Shown piece after piece: positions 16,827 through 25,101 of a stretch of DNA of 64,000 nt. Positions within the stretch are counted from its first letter, which is position 1; each line of letters opens with the position of its first letter. A program made the position numbers and the translations under genes. Source of the stretch: Deltaproteobacteria bacterium (GTDB lineage: Bacteria; Myxococcota_A; Polyangia; Polyangiales; Polyangiaceae); NCBI GenBank assembly GCA_003235365.1, contig QJWJ01000382.1:1-64000 (forward strand). The letters run 5' to 3'. The notes below the pieces were generated by a model. It was not told the origin of the DNA and searched no databases. It saw only the letters and a program-made list of their open reading frames with translations.

Positions 16827-18182
16827 TCAGTCCTGCTCGGCGCGATCGCCGCGCTCCATGAAGAATTGGCGCGTTTCTTCTTCGTTCGCCGTCGAACAAA
16901 ACACCAAGATTTGATCGCCGGGGCGCAGCGTGTCCAACCCCCGCGGGATCACCAATTGGCGGCCGCGGCTGATCGAGCCGACCACGGCGAGTTCCGGTGG
17001 CGTCAGATCCATCAGGCGCGCCTCGGGGAAGTTGTCCGGTAGCTTCAACTCGATCACGCAGGCCGAACCGTGCTCGAGCTCCGCGCGGATCTCGGCGTGG
17101 CTCGTGTCGATGCTCTGCACGATCGTTCGCACGGCGGCGCCGGTCGCGGACAACACGACGTCGACACCGACCTTCTCGAACATGCGCTCGTTGTGCAGGC
17201 GGTCGGCGCGGGTGACGATGCGCGGCACGCCCAACTCCTTGGTCAACAACGAAACCAACAGGTTCTTTTCGTCGTTGTTGGTCACACACACGACGACGGG
17301 CATCTCCCCGATGCGCTCTTGCTCCAGCAGATCCAAGTCCGCACCATCGCCGTGCAGCACCATCGACTGCAACTCGGCGGCAACCAGCTCGCAGCGGTTG
17401 CGATCGACCTCGATCAACTTCACGCTCCACTTGGCTTGTTCGAGCCCCCGCGCGATCGCCAATCCCACCGAACCGGCACCGACGATCGCCGCAGCCAGGC
17501 GGTGCTTCTGTTGTTTGGCGCGCAGCAACGGCGTCAGTTCGTTGATCGAACTGCGCTGGCCCATGGCCACGACCTTGTCTCCCGCTTCGATGCGCGTGGC
17601 ACCGTGAGGGACGATCATGTCGTCCCCGCGCCGAACCATCACCAACAACACGCCGCGCGGCAGTTGAAGATTCTTCAGCGGCCCGAGAGTAATCGGCGCG
17701 CCCGCTTCCACCGCGTAGCGCAGCAACGCCACTTGTCCTTCGGCGAAGACGCGCGCATCGAGAGCGCCGGGGATCGTCACGATGCGCACGATCTCTTGAG
17801 CGAGCTGTTCACCGGGGCGCACGACGTCGTCGATGCCGAGCGATTCGGCCAGATCCCGGTCCGCTTCACCGACGTTGAGAAAGCCCGGGCTCTGCAACAC
17901 GCAGATCGTCCGCTGCGCACCCAGTCGCTTGGCCGCCAAGCATGCCACGATGTTCTGCTCGTCACTGTCAGTGCAGCCGACGAACACGTCGCAAACCTGT
18001 ATCCGTGCGGCGCGCAGTGCATCGGTGGACGTCGCTGCACCAATCACGCTTTCGACGTCGAGTTTGTCGAACCCCACGCTGTCGCGATTGTCACTGCGCA
18101 GCGAAACCACCTGGTGACCCTGCATCAACTCTTCCGCAATACGCAGAGCCATCAGGTTCTGCCCGGCCACCATCACGTTCAT
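16827..18182 (-). CDS. trkA: Trk system peripheral NAD-binding subunit TrkA
   Basis: A 451-residue cytoplasmic regulator with two RCK units (Rossmann N plus RCK_C, twice). The second Rossmann has a normal glycine loop, IVGAGSVG (residues 233-240), followed by KLIEVDRNRCELVAAEL and HGDGADLDLLEQ. The first unit begins MVAGQNLMALRIAEEL, lacking the GxGxxG loop, so its nucleotide binding may be weakened or altered. TrkA binds NAD(H) and nucleotides and controls TrkH gating. The ATG at 18182 is the family start. It is the first gene of the trkA-trkH operon. Confidence 0.94.
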   Translation of the reverse strand: MNVMVAGQNLMALRIAEELMQGHQVVSLRSDNRDSVGFDKLDVESVIGAATSTDALRAARIQVCDVFVGCTDSDEQNIVACLAAKRLGAQRTICVLQSPGFLNVGEADRDLAESLGIDDVVRPGEQLAQEIVRIVTIPGALDARVFAEGQVALLRYAVEAGAPITLGPLKNLQLPRGVLLVMVRRGDDMIVPHGATRIEAGDKVVAMGQRSSINELTPLLRAKQQKHRLAAAIVGAGSVGLAIARGLEQAKWSVKLIEVDRNRCELVAAELQSMVLHGDGADLDLLEQERIGEMPVVVCVTNNDEKNLLVSLLTKELGVPRIVTRADRLHNERMFEKVGVDVVLSATGAAVRTIVQSIDTSHAEIRAELEHGSACVIELKLPDNFPEARLMDLTPPELAVVGSISRGRQLVIPRGLDTLRPGDQILVFCSTANEEETRQFFMERGDRAEQD

Positions 18183-18541
18183 CGTTTGCCGCCGCTTTGA
18201 GTCATCGACGCGTTCATTCTGTCGTATTCCTGAAGCGGTAATCCAAGCCAGATCCCGCAGGGTTTCGGGTCGTTGGTTTCCAGACGATGAACGCTGGGTG
18301 CGTTGGGTTGTCGCCGCTGAACTGCACTGATGTGATACGGCCGTCATCGCATGCTCCAAAGGCGCCGATCCAGCGCGCCGACACTCGGCCGGCTGAATGT
18401 TCCAGCAATGTTGGGACGTTGGCGCTCTGGTCGAGTGTCGGTCACGCGTCGATGGTGTGCAGCCCGGTCGACGTTCAACCCCAGTACACGAGCGCATTTG
18501 CACTTTGCGTCGCGCCGCGGATGTCGGTAAGAGCCCGATGT
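18183..18541. other. Divergent promoter region of trkA and gpmI
   Basis: About 360 bases between divergent starts. No conserved gene is visible; frames running into gpmI from the left lack family similarity. Promoters for both directions must lie here, but I see no confident -35/-10 pair, operator or riboswitch. Confidence 0.4.
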
Positions 18542-20200
18542 ATGGCGAACTGGCAGCTTCCGCGACATCCCGCAGCCCCGAACCTCAAAGGACCCGTCGT
18601 CATCTGTGTGATGGACGGTGTGGGGGTTGGGGTCGAGGACGAATCCAACGCCGTGTGGCTCGCGCGTAAGCCCAATCTCGATTGGCTCGCTGCGAACGCG
18701 CCCACCACGCAGCTGGCAGCTCATGGAGTCGCCGTCGGCATGCCCAGCGACGCGGACATGGGTAACAGCGAGGTCGGGCACAACGCGCTCGGTGCTGGCC
18801 GCGTCTTCGATCAAGGCGCCAAACTGGTTCAGAACGCGGTCGACACGGGCGCGTTGTTCGAAAGCGTTGCCTGGCAGACCAGCGCGCATCAGGTGCGGCA
18901 GAGTGGCCAGCCACTGCACTTCATCGGGCTGTTGTCCGACGGCAACGTGCACAGCAACATCGGTCACCTCGAAGCCATGATCGCGCGCGCCGATGTCGAC
19001 GGTGTTCAGAGCGTTCGCCTGCACGTATTGATGGATGGCCGCGACGTCCACGAAACTTCCGGCCTGAACTACATCGACCGCATCGAGACTCTGCTCACGC
19101 GGATGCGCGACAAGGGGCGGGACTACTGCATCGCTTCTGGCGGCGGCCGAATGAAGGTAACCATGGACCGCTACGAAGCCGAGTGGTCGATGGTCGAACT
19201 CGGCTGGAAGACCCACGTCTTGGGTGAGGGCCGCGGGTTTTCATCAGCTCGAGAAGCGATCCAAGCATTCCGCGACGAGCAACCGGGTATCGGCGACCAG
19301 AACCTACCGGCCTTCGTCGTCACCGGCAGCGACGGCAAGCCGGTCGGGCCGATCCGTGACGGCGCGGCCGTGATCTTGTTCAACTTCCGCGGCGACCGAG
19401 CCATCGAACTGACGCAAGCATTCGAACAAGAAACGTTCACGAAGTTCGACCGCGGTGCGCGCCCCGACGTCGTGTTCAGCGGCATGATGCAGTACGACGG
19501 CGACTTGCAGCTACCGAGTCGCTTCTTGGTTCCACCGCCGGCGATCGATTTCACCCTGGGCGAGTACCTGGCGAAGAACGGCGTCACCCAGCTGGCGATC
19601 AGCGAAACCCAGAAGTTCGGCCACGTCACTTACTTCTGGAACGGCAATCGCAGCGGCAAGTTCGACGACAAGAGCGAGACGTACGTCGAGGTGCCGAGTG
19701 ATACCCTGCCCTTCGAAGAGCGGCCCTGGATGAAGGCCGTGGAGATCACCGATCGCACGCTGGCCGAGCTCGCGACGGGCAAGTACGCTCACGCACGCCT
19801 CAACTATGCCAACGGCGACATGGTCGGGCATACCGGGCACCGCGACGCGGCGGTGTTGGCGGTCGAAGCGGTCGATCTGCAGATCGGTCGCCTGATGCGC
19901 TTCATCGACAAGGCCGGAGGTGCACTGATCGTCACTGCCGACCACGGCAACGCGGACGAGATGTACGAACACGCCAAGAAGGGCAATGCACTGGTGCGCG
20001 ATGCAGCCGGCAAGCTCAAGGTCAAGACGAGCCACACGCTCAACCCGGTACCCCTGCACATCTACGCCCCGAGCCTGCCTCAGTTGCGCCTCGATCCGGC
20101 GGTGAGCTCACCGGGGCTGAGCAACATCGCCGCGACGACCCTGCAATTGCTCGGTTTCGACGCTCCCGACGGCTTCAGGCCGTCGCTCGTCGGCAGCTGA
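18542..20200 (+). CDS. gpmI: 2,3-bisphosphoglycerate-independent phosphoglycerate mutase
   Basis: A 552-residue cofactor-independent phosphoglycerate mutase that interconverts 3- and 2-phosphoglycerate in glycolysis and gluconeogenesis, using two Mn ions and a phosphoserine. VICVMDGVGVG (Asp 25) and DADMGNSEVGHNALGAGR (nucleophile Ser 76) mark the phosphatase domain start. HVLMDGRDV, SGGGRMKVTMDRYE and FNFRGDRA belong to the inserted domain. YANGDMVGHTGH and VTADHGNADEMYE complete the metal site. The ATG at 18542 yields the normal length, though the frame is open further upstream. It is about 40 residues longer than typical, partly a KGNALVRDAAGKLKVKTSHT insertion after the HGNAD motif that some lineages share. 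Confidence 0.96.
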   Translation: MANWQLPRHPAAPNLKGPVVICVMDGVGVGVEDESNAVWLARKPNLDWLAANAPTTQLAAHGVAVGMPSDADMGNSEVGHNALGAGRVFDQGAKLVQNAVDTGALFESVAWQTSAHQVRQSGQPLHFIGLLSDGNVHSNIGHLEAMIARADVDGVQSVRLHVLMDGRDVHETSGLNYIDRIETLLTRMRDKGRDYCIASGGGRMKVTMDRYEAEWSMVELGWKTHVLGEGRGFSSAREAIQAFRDEQPGIGDQNLPAFVVTGSDGKPVGPIRDGAAVILFNFRGDRAIELTQAFEQETFTKFDRGARPDVVFSGMMQYDGDLQLPSRFLVPPPAIDFTLGEYLAKNGVTQLAISETQKFGHVTYFWNGNRSGKFDDKSETYVEVPSDTLPFEERPWMKAVEITDRTLAELATGKYAHARLNYANGDMVGHTGHRDAAVLAVEAVDLQIGRLMRFIDKAGGALIVTADHGNADEMYEHAKKGNALVRDAAGKLKVKTSHTLNPVPLHIYAPSLPQLRLDPAVSSPGLSNIAATTLQLLGFDAPDGFRPSLVGS

Positions 20201-20243
20201 CCTCGCTCCTGCGGTAAGCTTCAGCCCGACGGCGCAAACGCCG

Positions 20244-20271
20244 CGCTCGCTCCCGTCACTCAGAGCGAGCG
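20244..20271. terminator. Hairpin between convergent genes
   Basis: CGCTCGCTC at 20244-20252 and GAGCGAGCG at 20263-20271 are perfect 9-bp arms with a 10-base loop, between the convergent ends of gpmI and the TerB-like gene. The hairpin overlaps the latter's stop. There is no U-run on either side, so terminator activity is only possible, not shown. Confidence 0.3.
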
Positions 20272-20795
20272 GGATCGCTCTCGAACCGGGTTTCGAGCTG
20301 GGAGAGGATCTCGCCCGCACGCGCTTCGCCTAGGCCCAGGCCCGCGGCGAGTCGGTCGAACAGATCCTGCTCCTCGTCGGTGACGGTCCCATCCGCATGA
20401 GCCACCGCAGCGCAAAGCACCACGACGATCTCTGCCTTGATCGGATCGTCGCGCAACTCGGCAATCACCGCTTCCAGCCGTTGATCGGCGCCCTGGGCAG
20501 CGCTCGCTCGAGCCGAGGCATCGAGCATGGCTTCCATGTGCGCCGTACGCACCTGCCCCTCACCGAGCACTTCGAGCGCCCCGCGCAGAACTTCGCGTTC
20601 GACGTTCAATACCCGACCGTCCGCCGCCATCATCAGGTACATCGCCTCGGTCATCGGCCCGAACTTTTCGAGCATCCCGACAACCTCGATCACGTCGCGG
20701 GACGCTCTCGGAAACTGCATCGATGGGCGCTGGCCGAGACGTTTCAGACGCTCGCGCAGCGTCTCCAGTTGATCAACGAGAGCACCTTGAAGCAC
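20256..20795 (-). CDS. TerB-like helical protein
   Basis: A 179-residue soluble, all-helical protein. YLMMAADGRVLNVEREVLRGA and CAAVAHADGTVTDEEQDLFD are the two halves of a TerB-like fold, in which each AxADGxVxxxE turn can bind metal. TerB-family proteins occur widely in tellurite-resistance and stress contexts; the biochemical role is unknown. No other ter genes are nearby, so a tellurite function should not be assumed. It is convergent with gpmI. The start at 20795 follows weakly defined upstream sequence. Confidence 0.75.
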   Translation of the reverse strand: MLQGALVDQLETLRERLKRLGQRPSMQFPRASRDVIEVVGMLEKFGPMTEAMYLMMAADGRVLNVEREVLRGALEVLGEGQVRTAHMEAMLDASARASAAQGADQRLEAVIAELRDDPIKAEIVVVLCAAVAHADGTVTDEEQDLFDRLAAGLGLGEARAGEILSQLETRFESDPARSE

Positions 20796-20931
20796 GAGCT
20801 ACAAATATCTCCCTCGGGCTGGGTGAGCAACGTTGCGACCACGCAACTGCTGAACTTGCGTCCGTCGACGGCCCTTTCGACTCGCTGCGGCACGTCGCCT
20901 CGCCGGCCGGTGCCCTCAGATTGCCCACGAG

Positions 20932-21086
20932 TTATCCACAAGTCGAAACATTCCAGCCGTTCTTTTCGTGGGTATTTCCGACTGCGCACGTTCGTGTGGG
21001 CGGGAGTACCGAAACGGCAGCGGCCCACCCGCAAAACTGACAATCCTGGCCAGGGAGTGGTTTTCCTCAGGGAAACGTGTGGATAA
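20932..21086. promoter_or_regulatory. Two inverted perfect DnaA boxes in a divergent gap
   Basis: TTATCCACA at 20932-20940 and its exact complement TGTGGATAA at 21078-21086 are both perfect consensus DnaA boxes, facing each other 137 bases apart in the 302-base gap (20796-21097) between divergent genes. TTTCC-TCAG-GGAAA at 21062-21075 is a small hairpin beside the right box. No AT-rich unwinding element or box cluster is visible, so this is more likely a DnaA titration or regulatory locus than an origin. The right box lies 11 bases before the next start codon. Confidence 0.5.
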
Positions 21087-21097
21087 CATGCCCCTCG

Positions 21098-21592
21098 ATG
21101 TTCCGCCGACTGAACCGTGACGAAACCCACTGGCCGCTGATCGTACTGACGGCGCCGGTCCAGTGGGGAGATGAAACGGTTGCCCGCTATGCCGAAGAGA
21201 CCGCGCGGGTCGTCGCCTACGGGCAGCCGTTCGCTCTGTTGTTGGATCTGACCCACAGCGCCCTGCTGCCAGCTGCCACGCGCCGTAAACTTGCCGCACA
21301 TCGTCGGTGGCTGTTCGACAACGCCGGCCCCGCGCTGCTGTGCGAAGCAATCGCCGTCCGGTCACGCGCTCAGCGCGAGATCTTCACCATCGAGCCCGAG
21401 TTCGATCCGCGCGGCGTACAATGCTTCTTTGCGACCCGCGACGAGGCAATGACGCACTGCCAGCAGGTACTGGACGACCAGGGGGCTCATTCGCTACCGC
21501 CGCCGAGCGGCCCGCTGACACTGCGGCCGTTGCGCAAGGCAACAACGGACGACCCGACCCTGGTCATGCCGCGGGGCGTCGCCAAATACTGA
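21098..21592 (+). CDS. Hypothetical STAS/SpoIIAA-like protein
   Basis: A 164-residue soluble protein. HWPLIVLTAPVQWGDETVAR and YGQPFALLLDLTHSALLP, with a later helix RRKLAAHRRWLFDNAG and strand EAIAVRSRAQREIFTIE, have the strand-helix rhythm of SpoIIAA/STAS-like proteins with a D-x-T/S turn. Residues after 125 are low-complexity. The function is not known and the fold call is tentative. The ATG at 21098 is preferred over an upstream GTG inside the DnaA-box sequence. DnaA binding to the box just upstream could affect its expression. Confidence 0.65.
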   Translation: MFRRLNRDETHWPLIVLTAPVQWGDETVARYAEETARVVAYGQPFALLLDLTHSALLPAATRRKLAAHRRWLFDNAGPALLCEAIAVRSRAQREIFTIEPEFDPRGVQCFFATRDEAMTHCQQVLDDQGAHSLPPPSGPLTLRPLRKATTDDPTLVMPRGVAKY

Positions 21593-21603
21593 AGCGAAGT
21601 CGC

Positions 21604-22512
21604 GTGGCGTACAGCAGTCGAGCGGTCCCGCTACCGCGTTCCGGGCGCGCCCTGCTCGAACTCGTGGGGGCAATGACGCTATGCATCGCGAGCGGCTGCC
21701 AACCCACCACGCCAACCCTCGAACCGACCGCCACTCAAGCGGCCACACGTTCCCCGCCCCCGCCCGAAGCCCCCGGCTCCGAATCGGCCGCCCCCAAGCT
21801 ACTGCCGACCTCCGACGAAACCGCGACGCCAGCCCCCACCGTCGCGGCCGACACTGCTGCAACGGCCAACACGACGGCCACGGCTCCCCCCCAGGCGTCG
21901 GCGCCGCCAGCGAGCAAGCAAGCGTACTTCGTCGCCGTGATGGGAGATTCGCTGACCGACTACAAATCGGGCGGCGGCAAGTTCATCCGCTTTCTCGAAG
22001 AGCGCTGCCCCGAGAGTAGTTTCGACAATTACGGCAAGGGCGGCGAGATGGTCAACCAGATGCGGCGCCGTTTCGACGCACTGTTCACCCCAGACAAGCC
22101 CCAGTACACGCACGTCATCGTGTTCGGCGGCGTCAACGACTTGTACAGCGACCTCACCGCGCACCGCACCAACGAGCGCATCGAGTCGGATCTGTCCGCG
22201 ATGTACACGGCTGCCAAAAACCACGGCGCGCAGGTCGTAGCGATCAACGTCGCTCCGTGGGGCGGCTTCAAGAAATACTTCAACCCGCGACGCGGCGCGA
22301 GCACCCTGGCCCTCAACGCGTGGATCGACGAGCAGGTCGGGCACGGCGTGGACGCAGTGATCGACGCCCACAGCCTGCTGCGCTGTGGCGACCCCGACGC
22401 GCTGTGTCCCGGCCACGCCAAGCCCTTCAAGGACGGCATCCACTTCGGTCCCGAAGGGCATCGGATATTGGGCCAAGCGCTGTTCGAAGCCGTGTTCCGT
22501 GATTGCCGTTGA
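21604..22512 (+). CDS. SGNH/GDSL-family hydrolase lipoprotein
   Basis: A 302-residue lipoprotein esterase/acylhydrolase. The GTG at 21604 gives a complete signal ending TLCIASGC (Cys 32); the ATG at 21673 would cut into the signal. Residues 33-105 are a Pro/Thr/Ala linker. The SGNH domain then shows block I VMGDSLTDY (Ser 116), block II NYGKGGEM, block III FGGVNDLY and block V DGIHFGPEGH with the catalytic Asp/His. Likely substrates are acylated sugars, glycans or lipids at the envelope. The gene lies 11 bases after the preceding one, so they may be cotranscribed. Confidence 0.88.
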   Translation: MAYSSRAVPLPRSGRALLELVGAMTLCIASGCQPTTPTLEPTATQAATRSPPPPEAPGSESAAPKLLPTSDETATPAPTVAADTAATANTTATAPPQASAPPASKQAYFVAVMGDSLTDYKSGGGKFIRFLEERCPESSFDNYGKGGEMVNQMRRRFDALFTPDKPQYTHVIVFGGVNDLYSDLTAHRTNERIESDLSAMYTAAKNHGAQVVAINVAPWGGFKKYFNPRRGASTLALNAWIDEQVGHGVDAVIDAHSLLRCGDPDALCPGHAKPFKDGIHFGPEGHRILGQALFEAVFRDCR

Positions 22513-22545
22513 GCCGGCGACGGTGAGCGTGTAGGACCCCCTGTA

Positions 22546-23376
22546 GTGACAGCGAGCGACCGCACGAACGACTCCGAAGCACCGGCAAAGGACTCAGACC
22601 CCGCCGCGGCCCAGGCCCCTCGAGTCTCTCCCGATCCCGCCGAGAGAGGCCGCTTGCTCGACGGAGACGTGGCGACGGCCAGTGGTGCGCAGTCGGACCC
22701 CGCGTCGGAGGCGTCAGGCCCAACGCCCTCGGGCCCGCCCGAGGGTTCACTCGGCAGCGCGTCAGCGCCCCTCCCCCCGGCGTTCTGGTTCATCTTCGAC
22801 TGGCGCCTGCTCGCTTCGTTGGCGGTAATCGGCCTGACCGCCGCGATCAGTTGCGACGTGGTCAACGCCAAAGCCCAGGCCGCAGCCGATCGCCTGATGG
22901 GGCACTCCGTGGCAGTACCCAACGCCGCCGATTGGACGCCGGGCAGCACTCACACGATCGAGCTCACGCTGGTGACCAAGGACGCCGATCGTCTCGCCTG
23001 TGCGGACGACCGCACGTTTGGCGACCTGCGTTGCCAATACAACAAAGAGCGTCGGCGTTTTCCGCGTGACGGCACTGGGCCGCTCGACGACAACGACATC
23101 CACATCATCGCGCCGTACCGGACAGCGACAGGCAACGTGCTGGTGATGGTTGCTGGTTTATGGGCGACCCCCGACCTGGCGATGCGCCGTCACATGGAAC
23201 CGGCGCGGGGTCGCGCAGACAAAGACCTGGCGCGATTCATCGCGCGCTGCGACTTGCAGTTCGTCGACAGAATCGACGGCGTGCAGGTGCGCTGGGATTT
23301 CAAGAATCAATGGTACACGGAGAACGTCGCGCCGATGGCTCGGGCCCTGAGCTGCGCGATCCTCGAAGAGCACTGA
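22546..23376 (+). CDS. Hypothetical single-span membrane protein
   Basis: A 276-residue protein I do not recognise. Residues 1-75 are Pro/Ser/Ala/Asp-rich and disordered. FWFIFDWRLLASLAVIGLTA (about 80-100) is one membrane helix. The C-terminal 175 residues should be extracytoplasmic, with spaced cysteines (LACADDRTFGDLRCQYNKER) that could form disulfides. It starts with GTG, with a weak AGGAC about 9 bases upstream. It is in the same direction as, and 33 bases after, the SGNH lipoprotein gene, so an operon is plausible. Confidence 0.7.
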   Translation: MTASDRTNDSEAPAKDSDPAAAQAPRVSPDPAERGRLLDGDVATASGAQSDPASEASGPTPSGPPEGSLGSASAPLPPAFWFIFDWRLLASLAVIGLTAAISCDVVNAKAQAAADRLMGHSVAVPNAADWTPGSTHTIELTLVTKDADRLACADDRTFGDLRCQYNKERRRFPRDGTGPLDDNDIHIIAPYRTATGNVLVMVAGLWATPDLAMRRHMEPARGRADKDLARFIARCDLQFVDRIDGVQVRWDFKNQWYTENVAPMARALSCAILEEH

Positions 23377-23523
23377 ACACCAGCGAATCCGCGCCTGAGG
23401 TGATCCGCGTTCCACCTGTCTCTCAGCAGCGCGTTTGGGAGAATCGCCATCGCCACGGGTTTTGACGACCCGACGCGCGCAACAGATGTGACGAGCAGCG
23501 GCCAGGTGCGCTAGCTTCCGACG

Positions 23524-24372
23524 ATGCGGTCGAGGTTTGCGCTGCTTTTTTGTTGGGGGGGTGCACGCCCCGGACGTCATCGTTCAGCGCATCGCGCGGC
23601 TCGCCGTCTCGGCCTCTCACTCGTGCTCGCCGTGGCGCCGCTCTACGGCTGTGACGGCGATGACGCGAGCAGCATCTCGGACGCCCCTATGCTCCGAGCG
23701 CGCGTCATCGATGCGTCGGTGGCGCCAGTGCCGACCACCCCGGCCATGGGCCCCGGTGCCGTCATGGTCCCGGCCCCAACAGCTACGGAGCCGACGGCTG
23801 CGTTACTCTGCGGCGATGGCATCGTATCAACGGGCGAAGGCTGCGACGACGGCAACGTCGAAGGCGGCGACGGCTGCAACGAACGCTGCCAAGTCGAGCC
23901 GGGTTACCGGTGCATCGAGGGGTTGGGCGTGTGCATTGGCTGCGGCAACGGGCGCATCGAATCGCGTGTGGACACATCCATTCCCACGTCGATCGAGGCC
24001 TGTGACGACGGCAATCGTCAGGGCGGTGACGGCTGCTCGGCAGACTGCGAACTCGAACCGGGCTGGGTGTGTCCCAGCCCTGGCCACCCCTGCGAATCGA
24101 GCTGTGCAAGTAGCGAAATCGGCGGCTGCGGCGAACCCGACCCCCCCGTCGAGGACTGCCAGGCGCGGTGCGCCGAGCAGGCCGACGCCGGCTGCTCAGC
24201 TCGCTGCGCCCGAGACGCGGCCGCGCCTCCCTCGTCGGGGAAGACCGACGCAGGGATCCCGCACACGGTTGCTCCTGATGGCGGCGCCGCGACGCAGGAG
24301 GCGGGCACGGGGTCACCCGCCGGAGAGGGCGGGCCGCCGCCAGCCGACGCGGGCGACTTCAGCACGCCGTAA
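23524..24372 (+). CDS. DUF4215 Cys-rich repeat lipoprotein
   Basis: A 282-residue secreted protein. A long basic N-terminus (RPGRHRSAHRAARR) precedes the hydrophobic core LGLSLVLAVAPLYGC, whose Cys is a likely lipid site. Two DUF4215 (Myxococcus cysteine-rich) repeats follow: CGDGIVSTGEGCDDGN...GDGCNERCQVEPGYRC and CGNGRIES...CDDGNRQGGDGCSADC. These disulfide-rich repeats are typical of myxobacterial surface proteins. The tail is Pro/Gly/Ala-rich. Runs of six T and seven G just after the start (about 23547-23561) could be slippage-prone. No catalytic domain is present. Confidence 0.78.
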   Translation: MRSRFALLFCWGGARPGRHRSAHRAARRLGLSLVLAVAPLYGCDGDDASSISDAPMLRARVIDASVAPVPTTPAMGPGAVMVPAPTATEPTAALLCGDGIVSTGEGCDDGNVEGGDGCNERCQVEPGYRCIEGLGVCIGCGNGRIESRVDTSIPTSIEACDDGNRQGGDGCSADCELEPGWVCPSPGHPCESSCASSEIGGCGEPDPPVEDCQARCAEQADAGCSARCARDAAAPPSSGKTDAGIPHTVAPDGGAATQEAGTGSPAGEGGPPPADAGDFSTP

Positions 24373-24392
24373 CAAACGGCTTCGCAACGAGC

Positions 24393-24468
24393 AGTCCACA
24401 GCGAAGCGGGTGGTCCACAGCACGGCGGGTGGTCCACAGCGAAGCGGGTGATCCCCAGCACGGCGGGC
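24393..24468. repeat. 19-bp tandem repeat, two alternating variants
   Basis: TCCACAG recurs at 24395, 24414 and 24433, and TCCCCAG at 24452, an exact 19-bp step. The following bases alternate: CGAAGCGGGT (1st and 3rd) and CACGGCGGGT or CACGGCGGGC (2nd and 4th), giving a 38-bp higher-order unit present twice. The array begins 20 bases after the DUF4215 lipoprotein stop and lies in the roughly 275-base gap before the next gene. Confidence 0.85.
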
Positions 24469-24648
24469 GGCATCCGCCGCGAGCGCAAATCGTGGGAGTG
24501 ATCCCAAACCACGATTGGTCAATCGCAAGAACGCGGCGCTTCTCCAACCGGGATGCGGTCGCCTCACTCTGGCGCTTCCCCTCGAGACCTGTTACGTAGG
24601 GCGTTCGACTTGCTTGGGAATTTTACCGAGTTAACGGAGGACTTGCGA

Positions 24649-25035
24649 ATGGTGGATAGGCTCGTGCGCATCGGTTTGGCTTGTTTGGTTGTTGGTACGC
24701 TCGTCAGCTGCGGCGAAGACGACGACGGCCCCAACGCGACGCAACTCTGCAAAGACATGGCCAACGCGGTCTGCGACCGCCTGTACGACTGTTTCTCGTC
24801 CGACGACCTCGCGGCCGTCGGGTACCCGGCGACGTCCTCGGGCTGTAAGTCTCAATTCCAAGCCGAGCTCGGCTGCGACGCGGCTCAGTCCAACGATCTG
24901 TGTGAAGGCAACGAGTCCTTTCACTCCAGTGAAGCCGACAAGTGCATCAGCCAAACCAAGACTGCGTCGTGCAGCCAGCTGCAAGCCGATGAGGACTACG
25001 CCCCGGCTTGCGACCGCGTCTGCACGGTCGAGTGA
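24649..25035 (+). CDS. Small Cys-rich lipoprotein
   Basis: A 128-residue lipoprotein with signal LVRIGLACLVVGTLVSC and a lipobox Cys near residue 21. The mature part has ten spaced cysteines in helical context (LCKDMANAVCDRLYDCF, GCKSQFQAELGCD, DLCEGN, KCISQTKTASC), a pattern common in uncharacterised myxobacterial lipoproteins. The ATG at 24649 is supported by ACGGAGG eight bases upstream. Its stop codon lies in the first unit of a 14-bp tandem repeat that fills the gap to pgpA. Confidence 0.85.
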   Translation: MVDRLVRIGLACLVVGTLVSCGEDDDGPNATQLCKDMANAVCDRLYDCFSSDDLAAVGYPATSSGCKSQFQAELGCDAAQSNDLCEGNESFHSSEADKCISQTKTASCSQLQADEDYAPACDRVCTVE

Positions 25036-25096
25036 GCTTGGTCGAGTGAGTTTGGTCGAGTGAGCTTCGTCGAGTGAGCTTCGTCGAATGAGTTCG
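25027..25096. repeat. 14-bp tandem repeat, five units
   Basis: Units of GTCGAGTGAGCTTG start at 25027, 25041, 25055, 25069 and 25083, with one to three changes in the later copies. The array includes the last codons and stop of the upstream lipoprotein and ends six bases before the pgpA ATG. Each unit carries an in-frame-independent TGA, so copy-number change would not alter either protein except the lipoprotein C-terminus. Confidence 0.9.
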
Positions 25097-25101
25097 CAGC
25101 G

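Noticed and set aside
15271..17430. A 719-codon minus-strand frame across trkH and trkA
   Set aside because: It overlaps both Trk genes in another frame and is Arg/Gly-rich without motifs; the true genes are clear.
20932..21086. The window's replication origin
   Set aside because: Only two boxes, no AT-rich unwinding region, and none of dnaA, dnaN, gidA or parAB is in the window.
24393..24468. Possible DnaA-box cluster because of repeated TCCACAG
   Set aside because: The units lack the TTA of the consensus and are better explained as a 19-bp tandem repeat.
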